Assembly (NCBI RefSeq): GCF_000020365.1
Contig: NC_012108.1
Span: 372,001-436,000 of the forward strand
Source: Desulforapulum autotrophicum HRM2
GTDB taxonomy: Bacteria > Desulfobacterota > Desulfobacteria > Desulfobacterales > Desulfobacteraceae
Direction: 5' to 3'
DNA: 64,000 bases
Shown here in pieces: positions 46,629 through 55,712 of this stretch. Below the pieces are notes generated by a model. The model ran no database searches, was not told the origin of the DNA, and was given only the letters and a program-made list of their open reading frames with translations. Within the stretch, counting starts at the first letter, position 1. Every line of letters begins with the position of its first letter. Both the position numbers and the translations under genes were made by a program.

Positions 46629-46790
46629 GCACCTGGTGATGTTTTTTTTTGAAGGACCTCTGTTTTTCCATACAATTTAACCATAATATCCCTTTTTTTA
46701 TATGATAGTTAAGTATGCTAACACCATAAAAGCTTGAGATGCAATGCCTGAACGTTGCAGTGCTTAAAAACATAGGGAGAAAATATTGAC

Positions 46791-48422
46791 ATGAAACAAA
46801 AGTTAAACCATTTATTAATCATAATGATAGTCTGTATGGCAATGATGTTCGTTTCCGCGTGCAATGATTCATCCAGCGATGACGGCTCGTCGTCTACCTC
46901 TACGACAACTTCAGATGCCACAACTGACACCGATGATACCATAACTGTTTCAGACAGCATCAGCCTGTCCCATGTGCCGTTTATTGATACTGATTATTTT
47001 GATTTTGCCTATGGAGATACACAAGCCGGTGAAAGACTCATTGATTCCCAGTATCTTGCGGATGCCTATTATAATATGGACGAGACCGGCACAGACCCGG
47101 GCAATTCTTTTGGGGTCAACTTTGCCGATGGCAGAATCAAGGGGTATGACCTTGGGCTTGCCGGTCGTGACAAAACGTTTCTGGTGATCTATGTCCGGGA
47201 TACCACATCCCAATCCTATGGTGTGAATAATTTCAGAGACAATCGCGACGGCACGGTCACAGATCTTGCCACCGGCCTCATGTGGATGAAGGATGACAGC
47301 GGCTATGGCATGGAATGGCAGGATGCCCTGAACTATTGTGAAGATTTAACCCATGCAGGCTACTCTGACTGGCGCCTGCCCAATGCCAAAGAACTCCAGA
47401 GCATTGTGGATTATACCCGAATGCCGGATGCAACCGATGCAACCACGCCTTTTACACCAGACCCTGCCATTGACACCGATTTTTTTAACATCACCTCTTT
47501 TACCAATTATAACGGCGATGAAGACTGGGGCTTTTTCTGGTCATCAACCACCCATAAAGCCTCTGATGGTAATGGGGCCTGGGGCGCTTATGTGGCGTTT
47601 GGGCGCGCCCTTGGCAATATGGGTGGCACTACCTGGACAGATGTTCACGGGGCAGGTTGCCAGCGAAGCGATCCCAAATTTGATGATGGCACAGATTATT
47701 CCAACGGCCATGGTCCCCAGGGGGATGCCGTTTATGTTTACAATTATGTTCGTCCGGTTCGCTATGACACCACTGTAACCAATCCCACCTATGTTATTGT
47801 GGATACCAATCAGACCACTTTCTGGGATAATTTTTCTGAAATCAATGCACCTGCTGAAGGTGAAGAGTTTTTTGGACAGGATGCCAATTACCAAGGTGTT
47901 AAGGCCAGTTATACCGATAATGGCGATGGTACAGTGACAGACAACAATACGGGTCTCATGTGGCAGAAAACACCGGACACAAACGGAGATGGTTCTATTT
48001 CCTCGGATGACAAATACACCTTTGATCAAGCCGTTGCAAATGCCGGCAACTGCACCACCGGTGGATATACCGACTGGCGACTGCCCTCCCTTAAAGAGCT
48101 TTATTCTCTGATGCAGTTCAGCGGTGAAGATGTGTGCATGGAATCCGATGCCATGGAGATGAGTATGAATTTCGGAACAGGCACATCAGATGTTATGGGA
48201 ATGGTCACTGGTGGTCAGCCAGTACTGGATTTTGATGCAGGTGTCGATTATTTGTCCAGTCTGGGGATTTTCATCACCGCAACGGATCTGGAATTTATTT
48301 TGGGAAACCCGCCACCATCACCTGAGGTCCTGGCAAGTGATTTGAGCATTCAAACGGACGAGGCCATGATTCTTATGAGCATTTTTCTGGGCGTGCAGGA
48401 AATGGCATCGCCGATGTCTTGA
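46791..48422 (+). CDS. DUF1566 (Lcl C-terminal-like) lipoprotein, apparently permuted
   Basis: A 543-residue exported lipoprotein: signal NHLLIIMIVCMAMMFVSAC with a lipobox Cys at about residue 24, then a Ser/Thr/Asp-rich linker. Two DUF1566 units follow, the first with GTVTDLATGLMWMKDD, GYSDWRLPNAKELQSIVDYT and HGAGCQRSDPK; the second with GQDANYQG, GTVTDNNTGLMWQKT and GYTDWRLPSLKELYSLMQF. The block PFIDTDYFDFAYGDT...FGVNFADGRIKGY, which usually closes a unit, stands at the N-terminus and is missing after the second unit. The last 70 residues are a Met-rich, unrelated tail. It is probably a surface or periplasmic protein of unknown function. Confidence 0.78.
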   Translation: MKQKLNHLLIIMIVCMAMMFVSACNDSSSDDGSSSTSTTTSDATTDTDDTITVSDSISLSHVPFIDTDYFDFAYGDTQAGERLIDSQYLADAYYNMDETGTDPGNSFGVNFADGRIKGYDLGLAGRDKTFLVIYVRDTTSQSYGVNNFRDNRDGTVTDLATGLMWMKDDSGYGMEWQDALNYCEDLTHAGYSDWRLPNAKELQSIVDYTRMPDATDATTPFTPDPAIDTDFFNITSFTNYNGDEDWGFFWSSTTHKASDGNGAWGAYVAFGRALGNMGGTTWTDVHGAGCQRSDPKFDDGTDYSNGHGPQGDAVYVYNYVRPVRYDTTVTNPTYVIVDTNQTTFWDNFSEINAPAEGEEFFGQDANYQGVKASYTDNGDGTVTDNNTGLMWQKTPDTNGDGSISSDDKYTFDQAVANAGNCTTGGYTDWRLPSLKELYSLMQFSGEDVCMESDAMEMSMNFGTGTSDVMGMVTGGQPVLDFDAGVDYLSSLGIFITATDLEFILGNPPPSPEVLASDLSIQTDEAMILMSIFLGVQEMASPMS

Positions 48423-48446
48423 GATTAGAAAAAGGGATGGGCACAA

Positions 48447-48481
48447 CCGCCCTATCTGGTCTACTGACAAGGATAGGGCGG
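48447..48481. terminator. Convergent hairpin between lipoprotein and oxidoreductase genes
   Basis: CCGCCCTATC (48447-48456) pairs with GATAGGGCGG (48472-48481). It stands between two converging genes, so it may end transcription in both directions; no strong T run. Confidence 0.6.
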
Positions 48482-48507
48482 AATCTAATAAAATTACAGC
48501 ATACCGC

Positions 48508-49632
48508 TCAAACAAATTTTGCCTTCCAGGCTTTCATTTTCTCAGCAGGCCACTCCACACAGAATGCAGGCCGGCCTTTCATGACCATCTGCATGCAGGC
48601 ACCACCGTTTAAACAATCCGGATCACAATGAACGATATCTGCCTCCCGGCCATGTTGAACTTTCTGGGGCCATTGCGGATCCGCCCATAGTACACGCGCC
48701 AGACCGATCAGGTCTGTTTTTCCGTCGCGGATGGCCTGGTCGGCAAAAGCACCGGTGGCAAAACGGCCGGCAGCAATTACCGGCACATCAACGGCTGCCC
48801 GGATTTCAGCAGCCAGGTCCAGCATATATCCCTCGTGTCTGGATTTTTCCAGAATGTCGGGCAGGAGAAAGGATTCATAGGTGCCGCCCATGACTGAAAT
48901 ATAATCAATGCCCGCCGTGGCCAAGTTTACAGCAAAATGTCGTGATTCTCTGGGTTTCAAGCCATCGGGCATCCATTCGTCCGCTAAAAAACGATACCCC
49001 ACAGGCATTTCTTCCACCGATTTTTTGACCTGGGCCAGCACCTCCAGGGCAAAACGTCCGCGATTTTCCAGACTCCCCCCATATTCATCACTGCGATGGT
49101 TGGTCCTGGGGGAGAGAAATTGAGCCAGCAGGTAACCGGTTCCCCCATGCAGTTCGATCATGTCAAATCCAGCAGCTTTTGCCCTGGCCCCAGCGTCGGC
49201 ATATTTGATGATGATTGATGCAATCTCGTCACTGTTCAGAGCCATGGGCATCCGTTCGAAAGTCTTGACTGCAGAAGGTGCTACCGGATTTTGCGTTGCA
49301 TGGGCAAATCGTCCGGCATGATTAATCTGCAGACAGGCCAGGGCTCCCTCGTCTTTAATCGCTGTAGCCAGGCGTTTCAATCCGTCCAGGTTGTCATCGG
49401 TGTCTGCCCGCAGGGTACGGTTGGAACCACTGCCCCGGGGATGATCAACTGTGGCATTTTCAACCACCACCATGGCCACACCACTTGTGGCCATGAGTCG
49501 GTAATGTTCAAGCAGCATGTCACTGACCGTGCCACCCTCACCCGCGTAGCCCAGATAAAGTGGCGCCATGGTCAGACGATTTTTCAAGGTCAGGCCCTTT
49601 ATGGTCATTTCAGAAAACAGGTGATTATACAT
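48508..49632 (-). CDS. Old-yellow-enzyme NADH:flavin oxidoreductase
   Basis: A 374-residue FMN TIM-barrel protein without the FAD/NAD half of FadH. Motifs: LTLKNRLTMAPLYLGYAGEG, QINHAGRFAH, GFDMIELHGGTGYLLAQFLS (with substrate His region), PRTNHRSDEYGGSLENRGRF and the C-terminal IGLARVLWADPQWPQKV. A short cysteine set (CDPDCLNGGACMQMVM) may bind an iron-sulfur cluster, as in FadH relatives. Reaction is reduction of an activated alkene, substrate unknown. AGGAGG precedes the ATG. The methyltransferase gene lies 12 bases upstream on the same strand. Confidence 0.82.
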   Translation of the reverse strand: MYNHLFSEMTIKGLTLKNRLTMAPLYLGYAGEGGTVSDMLLEHYRLMATSGVAMVVVENATVDHPRGSGSNRTLRADTDDNLDGLKRLATAIKDEGALACLQINHAGRFAHATQNPVAPSAVKTFERMPMALNSDEIASIIIKYADAGARAKAAGFDMIELHGGTGYLLAQFLSPRTNHRSDEYGGSLENRGRFALEVLAQVKKSVEEMPVGYRFLADEWMPDGLKPRESRHFAVNLATAGIDYISVMGGTYESFLLPDILEKSRHEGYMLDLAAEIRAAVDVPVIAAGRFATGAFADQAIRDGKTDLIGLARVLWADPQWPQKVQHGREADIVHCDPDCLNGGACMQMVMKGRPAFCVEWPAEKMKAWKAKFV

Positions 49633-49644
49633 GCATTTCCTCCT

Positions 49645-50295
49645 TTATCGATGATAACTTAGAATCTGCCCCTTAAAAGGGTGGTCCAGATAGGTTGAAC
49701 TGGCGGGTTTACACTGGGTGTGTGAATAGCCCAACGCCACCATTTTTTTACTGAAGTTGGCATGATGACCGCGTCCAGGGTCAACCAGGATCACATCACA
49801 TGTTGGTTTTGCATGCTGCTCTATGAAATGAGACAGCAGGCTGGTATGAGCTCTTTCGTATAAAAGGTCACTGCCGATCACCAGGTCAAACTTTCCCAAA
49901 CCGCTGTCTTTGTCGCCCCATCCCGTGCGAACAAAGGGGATTGCATTGCCATGATTCAACAGCGTATTTTTTAAAAGAAAGGATTCAACTTCCGGATGAT
50001 AGTCCGTGGCGGTAATATCTGCCAAACGATGGTTGAGCAACAGACTGGTCAATGCGATGCCGCACCCCACTTCCAGTATCCGTTTACCGGTAATATTATA
50101 ATTGAGCATGTGGTGGGCCAGGACCTCGCTGGAGGCCCATATTACACCGAAAATCGGCCATGCGGCCGATGAAATTCCTAATTTTTCAGCGACACCGTCG
50201 ATGTCAAGGTATTGAAGATTATCTCGTAATGTCCTTACATGGATATCCACATCACCAAAGTCAATCGTCTGGTAGCGGACACGTAATGAAACCAT
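49645..50295 (-). CDS. Class I SAM-dependent methyltransferase
   Basis: A 216-residue methyltransferase. Motif I is ILEVGCGIALTSLLL, the acidic ribose-binding residue is in DITATDYHPEVE, and motif IV is FDLVIGSDLLYE. This order resembles the Methyltransf_16/METTL21-type protein lysine methyltransferase group. The start at ATG 50295 (AGG seven bases upstream) is preferred to a TTG extension at 50355. It is followed 12 bases later by the oxidoreductase gene. The target is unknown. Confidence 0.78.
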   Translation of the reverse strand: MVSLRVRYQTIDFGDVDIHVRTLRDNLQYLDIDGVAEKLGISSAAWPIFGVIWASSEVLAHHMLNYNITGKRILEVGCGIALTSLLLNHRLADITATDYHPEVESFLLKNTLLNHGNAIPFVRTGWGDKDSGLGKFDLVIGSDLLYERAHTSLLSHFIEQHAKPTCDVILVDPGRGHHANFSKKMVALGYSHTQCKPASSTYLDHPFKGQILSYHR

Positions 50296-50562
50296 AAAAA
50301 GCCTATTTACAGGGTGATGCACAGCTTTGTATCTTGAATCGAACCTGCTGCACAATTATAACAGTTTACACGTATTCATATGAATTTGCAAATCAGCTCA
50401 ATGGCAATGCCGGTTTGAAGCTGACCATGATTCTTTTTGAAAAGGGCCGTTGGTAAGGCCGGGATTAAAGATAAGTTCCTTTCCGATGACCTTGAAACCA
50501 GAGGCAGCCTGATTGATCTGGCAAGGTTGTGACGCATCATATGGGGCTCTTTAAATAGAATT

Positions 50563-52212
50563 CTAAGATGGTTTTTTGGTGGTATCTATTTCATCCAGAA
50601 CCCTTCTCACTTCCTTTGCCATAACCGATTTAATAACCGGTTTCATCAAAAAGCCCTTGACACCAATTTTTCGGGCAAGGTCTTTATTCATCCTTTCGCT
50701 GAAGCCCGTACAGATGATGATTGGAATATCTGGTCTCATGGATGTCAATTTTTTAGCAAGGTTGTCGCCGGTCATGTCAGGCATGGTCATATCTGTAACG
50801 ACCAGATCAAAACCACCTGGATTTGCCGCAAATACCCTCAGGGCCTCCATGCTGCTGCTTCTTTCTGTTACTTTATACCCAAGGCGCTCAAGCAATTTTT
50901 TTTGAAGGCTCAAGATAGGAATTTCATCGTCAACCAGTAATATCCTTTCCATGCCAGTTGGGGCTATTTCCGATATCATATTGGTAGATTCTTGTGACGA
51001 TATTTTTTCTATTAGAGGCAGATAAATATGGACGGCTGTTCCCTTACCAACCTCACTGTAAACCTTAATATTTCCTTTGTACTTCTTGACAATGCCATAT
51101 ACTATGGATAGTCCGAGTCCCGTTCCTTTGTCCTTATTCTTGGTCGTGAAGTAAGGTTCAAAGATTTTATCCAATTGTGACTGTGGAATTCCACAACCGT
51201 TATCGGTGATGGTGAGCAGGACATATTTCCCTGGTTGAAGATTTTCGTTTGTCCACGCATCCTCCCCCAGAGTCACCTCTTGAAGTTTAATGTCTATTTT
51301 TCCGCCTGTTTCTTCCATGGCGTGATAAGCATTGGTTGCAAGGTTCATTATTATTTGATGGATTTGAGTCGGGTCTGCTTTTATTAGTCCACAGTCCGAT
51401 TGGATGTTTTGTTTGATCTCAATTGATTTTGGAATTGAAGACCGGATCAGTTTCAACGCCTCAATGACAATAAGTTGCATCTGTACCGGTTGTAAATCAC
51501 CACTTCCCTGGCGGGAAAATGTCAGGATCTGTTTCACCAGATCCCTGGCCCTCATACCTGCTGCAAGAATTTCATCAAGACTACTTCGAAATGGACTGTC
51601 TTCAGGGATGTCGTCTATTAACATTTGAGTGTAACCGAAAATGGGGAAAAGAATATTGTTAAAATCATGGGCTATACCGCCGGCAAGGATTCCAATGGCT
51701 TCCATCTTATGTGACTGCTGGAGTTGAGCCGTGATTTTTTTTATTTTGTCTTCGTTTTGTTTCTGTTCGGTGATGTCCTGAAAGACACAATGCGTTTGTT
51801 GCACTTTTCCGTATTCATCTTTGCTGATATTTCCGTTCAATGAAACAAGTATTAACGAACCATCTTTTTTGACCATTTCGAACTCAACGCCTAATACTTC
51901 TCCGATCCTTTTTAGGATAGGAAAATGTTCTTTAAAATGCTTCTTCCAGTCTGGGTGTAAAAAATCGCTAAATGGTTTTCCGATAACTTCTTCAAGGGAA
52001 TATCCAAGAAGATTAAGCCAAGCAGGATTTACCTCAATAAAATATCCATTTGCATTTAAAGATTGAGATGGAAGAGGAAAGTTCTCGTAGAGTCGCCGAA
52101 ATTTGGAACTGTTTTCCTTTAATGATGCTTCGGATTTCTCAAGAGCAATTATTCTTTTCTCTAACCGTTTTATTTTTAACTCTAATTCTTTGGATGTCGG
52201 TTTGTCAGCCAT
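50563..52212 (-). CDS. Hybrid histidine kinase with PAS and receiver domains
   Basis: A 549-residue cytoplasmic sensor. An N-terminal coiled coil precedes a PAS domain (about 40-150: YFIEVNPAWLNLLGYSLEEV). The kinase has His182 in GILAGGIAHDFNNILFPIFG, N-box NLATNAYHAM, ITDNGCGIPQ and GTGLGLSIVYGIVKKYKG. A C-terminal receiver (about 420-545) has VDDE and Asp in LVVTDMTMPDMTGDN, with Lys in GFLMKPV. There is no transmembrane segment. GAGG seven bases before ATG 52212 sets the start. No HTH output is attached; the partner is unknown. Confidence 0.88.
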   Translation of the reverse strand: MADKPTSKELELKIKRLEKRIIALEKSEASLKENSSKFRRLYENFPLPSQSLNANGYFIEVNPAWLNLLGYSLEEVIGKPFSDFLHPDWKKHFKEHFPILKRIGEVLGVEFEMVKKDGSLILVSLNGNISKDEYGKVQQTHCVFQDITEQKQNEDKIKKITAQLQQSHKMEAIGILAGGIAHDFNNILFPIFGYTQMLIDDIPEDSPFRSSLDEILAAGMRARDLVKQILTFSRQGSGDLQPVQMQLIVIEALKLIRSSIPKSIEIKQNIQSDCGLIKADPTQIHQIIMNLATNAYHAMEETGGKIDIKLQEVTLGEDAWTNENLQPGKYVLLTITDNGCGIPQSQLDKIFEPYFTTKNKDKGTGLGLSIVYGIVKKYKGNIKVYSEVGKGTAVHIYLPLIEKISSQESTNMISEIAPTGMERILLVDDEIPILSLQKKLLERLGYKVTERSSSMEALRVFAANPGGFDLVVTDMTMPDMTGDNLAKKLTSMRPDIPIIICTGFSERMNKDLARKIGVKGFLMKPVIKSVMAKEVRRVLDEIDTTKKPS

Positions 52213-52263
52213 ATAAAACCTCATTGATTGTTAAATTTTAACTGAACAATAACAAATTTAAAT

Positions 52264-52886
52264 GTTTATATGAAACTCTCGCCAAAGAATTATCAATGAC
52301 GGCGTTTCAAAATTCGTTGAGGCCGGAGCCATACCTCGCTCCGGCCATGCCGGTTTATAAGAAACTCGCTTCGACCGACCGCCGGAAACGGGTGTTGCCC
52401 TTCACTCATTCTCGCAGGCCGTCCATGGCCTGCTCCGAGGGAAATGGCAACTCCTTGGACCTCGTGTCCACCGTTGCCATTTAACCCGTTCAGGGCAACA
52501 CCCGTTCCCACCGGCCTACTACTGTCGAGTTTCATGCTTCGTTGTGTCCACCAGGACATGTAGGTTTTATAAGAAACTCATGTCGAAACATCATTGTGAA
52601 AGTCTCGACTTTCGAGCCCTCTTTGGTTTCCCTGATCGGAACATTGTAAACCAAAGGGGATAGGATTTTTGCCCTTCCAGGCGTTAAGAAGCGCAGGCTG
52701 TTTGAGGACTTTAGCCCGCAGTTCCTGCGCTTTAGTCTGGAAGGGCAGAAATCCCCCCGACGTTTACCGTTCCGGTCAGGGTAACCAAAGGGGGTGGAAT
52801 GGTACTATCGCCTCCCCTGTATCATCGTGTTTCATGCTTCGTTGTGGCCGAGAGCAAATACCTCGCTCCGGCCGTGCCGGTTATAT
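52264..52886. repeat. Palindromic repeat array R2, inverted and rearranged relative to R1
   Basis: Read on the minus strand, the order is joint, H4 (52795-52617), joint, H2 (52515-52381), joint, whereas R1 is joint, H2, joint, H4, joint. Joints share GTTTC(A/T)TATAA...CAACGAA...TGAAAC. The joint at 52832-52886 overlaps the 3' end of the SGNH-like gene. Confidence 0.85.
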
Positions 52887-53806
52887 GGAATCTGTTTCAG
52901 AATCGATCTCATATACGTCTCAGTAAAATGGGCAACCCCATTGCTGTTAAAATGCATATGGTCATAAAAAAAGTGTCTGTCATGCATTTTATCAATCAGG
53001 TTGAAATACCCGACTCCCTCCTTACGGCTTATCTCTTTGAGCTTCTCATCCACCTGTCCTGCACCTGGAAAATCCTTCATTAGAATAGGAAGCAGTACAT
53101 AGGTGATCTTGCTTTTGTGTTGTTTTGCAACTTTATTGATTCTAGTTATAAATCCACTGTAATTATTAAATTTCCTATAGTCGTAGAGCCCAAGATAATG
53201 ATTCCTTGCCTCCTCAAGTTTAACAGGATCAATGGCCTTAAGTGTCAGCTGGTCAAGACCGGGTGAACCGTACTGGCTTATGCGCTTCCAGTCATCCACA
53301 GCAATCATCTGAAGATATGAAATGATTCGTTGTGACGGGAACCGGTTTAGAATAAGATCCCCTAGGATGGAAAGCTCAAAGGGTTCATCCCGCAAGAAAA
53401 AAGTGTTGTTTTCATTGTTGATGGGACAAAAAAAGATCCAGGGGTCCACAAAATAGATAATGTGATCCACCCGGTTTCCCCTGCTGTAAAAATGGTCAAG
53501 GTGAACCTTTGCCGGCATCACCCCGCCGCCGCCTCCTTTGGAGAGATTGATCACTTTTTTTTCAAGAATATTTTCCATTGTGAGATGATTGGAATCCCGT
53601 GAGAATACGCGCCCTCTTGAGGTGCCAAGAAGTGCCACATCATAATGTTCATTTTCTCCTGTCACCAGGAGGTTTGATTCTGTTTCCCAGTTCTTAAAAT
53701 GGATATTCCTATTTCTGCCTGAAAAGAAAGAGAGCAGGCCCACCATAACAGCCAGATTCAGCACAGAGAATATTACAATTTTAAATATAAATTTTTTAGA
53801 TTGCAT
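52832..53806 (-). CDS. SGNH-like membrane-anchored protein (DltD/AlgJ-type role suspected)
   Basis: A 324-residue protein with one N-terminal transmembrane helix (FKIVIFSVLNLAVMVGLLSF) and an extracytoplasmic SGNH-hydrolase-like domain. YDVALLGTSRGRVFSRD is a block I candidate (Ser in GTSR) and DHMHFNSNGVAHF the C-terminal Asp-x-x-His block. The downstream position after an MBOAT gene (53991) matches O-acetylation cassettes of the AlgI/AlgJ or DltB/DltD type. The last 17 residues (YNRHGRSEVFALGHNEA) and the TGA are encoded by a repeat joint, so the native C-terminus has probably been replaced. No clear ribosome site precedes the ATG. Confidence 0.72.
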   Translation of the reverse strand: MQSKKFIFKIVIFSVLNLAVMVGLLSFFSGRNRNIHFKNWETESNLLVTGENEHYDVALLGTSRGRVFSRDSNHLTMENILEKKVINLSKGGGGGVMPAKVHLDHFYSRGNRVDHIIYFVDPWIFFCPINNENNTFFLRDEPFELSILGDLILNRFPSQRIISYLQMIAVDDWKRISQYGSPGLDQLTLKAIDPVKLEEARNHYLGLYDYRKFNNYSGFITRINKVAKQHKSKITYVLLPILMKDFPGAGQVDEKLKEISRKEGVGYFNLIDKMHDRHFFYDHMHFNSNGVAHFTETYMRSILKQIPYNRHGRSEVFALGHNEA

Positions 53807-53830
53807 ATGCGACGTATTTTCCCTGCTGTC

Positions 53831-53992
53831 AGGGACTCAAAAATAAATAATTCCTCAATCTTGCTTGTCTTGCAGCTCGTCTTCTGCGTTGCATCAAAGG
53901 GCAGATATTTCAATATGCTCCCTTTGATACGCCTTGAATACGAGCTGAAATCCTGCACCATATTTGTGGAATTATTTACATTTGAGCCCCTT
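53831..53992. repeat. MITE-like element (GGG-CTCA family), about 162 bp
   Basis: Ends AGGGACTCAAAAATAAATAA and (reverse complement) GGGGCTCAAATGTAAATAAT match. The interior has CAGCTCGT...CATCAAAGGG against CCCTTTGATACG...ACGAGCTG. It lies in the gap between the MBOAT and SGNH-like genes, and its flanking TTA is the MBOAT stop codon. Confidence 0.75.
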
Positions 53993-55562
53993 AAAATTGA
54001 AAATATATGAAATTCTGCTTTACGCCAAAAACAGTTGAAATCGCAATTGCCCAGAATCCCAGAATATAAACGGACCATCTCCCAGCCAATGGAAGCAACT
54101 TCCAGAACTGCTCAATACGTACCATCTGTTCCCCGATTTCCACAAAAAAAAGAAACAGTACCAGAACAATATTGAGTATCAATGCTGATGGTTCTACAAC
54201 CGGGGCTACAGGATTTTCCCCCCCTGCCAGAAACATTTTTCCTGTGATGGAAAAAGCATCGGATAATGTGTTGGCCCTGAAGAAAATCCATGCATAATTG
54301 ACTAAAAACAAGGTGCTGGCAATACGAAATCCCTTATAAATGAAAATCTCTATCATGGATTTTTCAGACACAGTGGTGTCAGAGGGTCTGATGGTTGACA
54401 TCATCCGGTCTGGAGATGAAATAGTTTTTTTGTTGGAAAATTTACTGAAAAAGCCTTCGAGTATGTTTTCAACAATCAGATATATACCATGCAGTCCTCC
54501 CCATATTACAAAGTTCCAACTGGCGCCATGCCACAGGCCGCTCACCAGAAAGGTAATAAACAAATTGTAATGAAACCGCCACCTCTTCACGCGATTCCCG
54601 CCCATGGGAATATATAGATAATCTCGAAACCAGGTGGAAAGGGATATGTGCCATCTTTGCCAGAATTCGCGTAAAGAGGCTGCAAAATATGGATGTCTGA
54701 AATTTTCGGTCAATTCATATCCCATAACTTTTGCCGTGCCGATGGCCATATCAGAGTATCCTGAAAAATCACAGTAAATCTGGATGGTAAAGAAGATGGA
54801 TGCAATAATCAGCGGGGCCCCCGAATACTCCCCGCAATGGTCAAAGACCTGATTGACATAGATGGCAAGCTGGTCAGCAATTACAACCTTTTTGATCATT
54901 CCCCACAGTACCAGGCGAAGACCGTCAGTTGCTTTTGTGTAATCAAAGGACTGTCCCTTCCTGAACTGGGGTATCAGTCTGCCTGCCCTCTCAATGGGTC
55001 CTGCCACCAGCCTTGGCCAGAAGGCCACATAAAGGGCAAATATGCCGAGATGTTTTTCGGCAGGTATTTTCCCCTTAGATACATCAATTGTGTAGCTGAC
55101 TATCTGGAAGGTATAGAAAGATATCCCCACCGGCATCATCAGGTGTAGCAGCGGTGCATCATGGCCCTGAAACAGATTAAAACGGGCTGAAACTTCAAAA
55201 AGAGATGTGGTAAAAAAGTTGTAATATTTAAAGAAAAAGAGTGCACCAAGATTGGCAATGAGGCTGATGATCAAAAAGACTTTTTTCTTGTCCGATGACC
55301 TGTTTTGTGATGTTTCTTTGTCCGGTGGCCCATTGCCTGATGTAGGGTTAACCGTGGTGGGTATCCTTGCTATCTGCAAGGCGCAGTACCATGTGATCAG
55401 GGTGGATGTGAGGATAAGCAGAATATACCCCACGCTCCAGCACATGTAGAAATAATAACTTGCGGCCAGCATAAGTATCCACTGGAAACGGTGCGGCAGC
55501 GTAAAGTGGAAGCCTGTCACCAGCAGAAAGAACAGGGCAAATGATAATGAATTAAACAGCAT
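53991..55562 (-). CDS. MBOAT-family O-acyltransferase (AlgI-like)
   Basis: A 523-residue multi-pass membrane acyltransferase that would move acetyl groups to an exopolysaccharide. It begins MLFNSLSFALFFLLVTGFHF and carries the signature DFSGYSDMAIGTAKVMGY, RHPYFAASLREFWQRWHISL, STWFRDYLYIPMGGNR and the catalytic His in VSGLWHGASWNFVIWGGLHG. About ten helices are visible. Length and motifs match AlgI/DltB relatives. The SGNH-like gene lies downstream on the same strand, and a polysaccharide-lyase-like gene is divergent upstream. Confidence 0.9.
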   Translation of the reverse strand: MLFNSLSFALFFLLVTGFHFTLPHRFQWILMLAASYYFYMCWSVGYILLILTSTLITWYCALQIARIPTTVNPTSGNGPPDKETSQNRSSDKKKVFLIISLIANLGALFFFKYYNFFTTSLFEVSARFNLFQGHDAPLLHLMMPVGISFYTFQIVSYTIDVSKGKIPAEKHLGIFALYVAFWPRLVAGPIERAGRLIPQFRKGQSFDYTKATDGLRLVLWGMIKKVVIADQLAIYVNQVFDHCGEYSGAPLIIASIFFTIQIYCDFSGYSDMAIGTAKVMGYELTENFRHPYFAASLREFWQRWHISLSTWFRDYLYIPMGGNRVKRWRFHYNLFITFLVSGLWHGASWNFVIWGGLHGIYLIVENILEGFFSKFSNKKTISSPDRMMSTIRPSDTTVSEKSMIEIFIYKGFRIASTLFLVNYAWIFFRANTLSDAFSITGKMFLAGGENPVAPVVEPSALILNIVLVLFLFFVEIGEQMVRIEQFWKLLPLAGRWSVYILGFWAIAISTVFGVKQNFIYFQF

Positions 55563-55625
55563 CTGGCAATTTGTCTCAATCTTGGTTTATACTGATTAAC
55601 GGGTTGAAATCCAATGGGTGACTTC

Positions 55626-55655
55626 GATCATCAAAGTTGAAGTCCGAAAGTTGAG
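55626..55655. repeat. Solo end of the CTCAACTT repeat family
   Basis: GATCATCAAAGTTGAAGTCC and GAAAGTTGAG form, in reverse complement, the left end of the element at 61374-61513 with 28 of 30 identical. No second end was found here. Confidence 0.6.
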
Positions 55656-55712
55656 GTGATAATACATCAATTTGATCATACTGATAAACTTTTTTATCTG
55701 AAGGACGGTTTT

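Noticed and set aside
46553-46790. Cobalamin riboswitch upstream of eutB
   Set aside because: Searched because EutBC needs adenosylcobalamin; the B12 box and riboswitch core are not visible. The hairpin there is a repeat element.
50467-50532. Short C-terminal gene remnant (KDKFLSDDLETRGSLIDLAR)
   Set aside because: Only about 21 codons before a stop; too short to assign a family.
17158-52886. Integron attC sites
   Set aside because: The joints lack RYYYAAC/GTTRRRY core pairs, no integrase gene is seen, and the cassettes carry no ORF. A formal check is still worthwhile.
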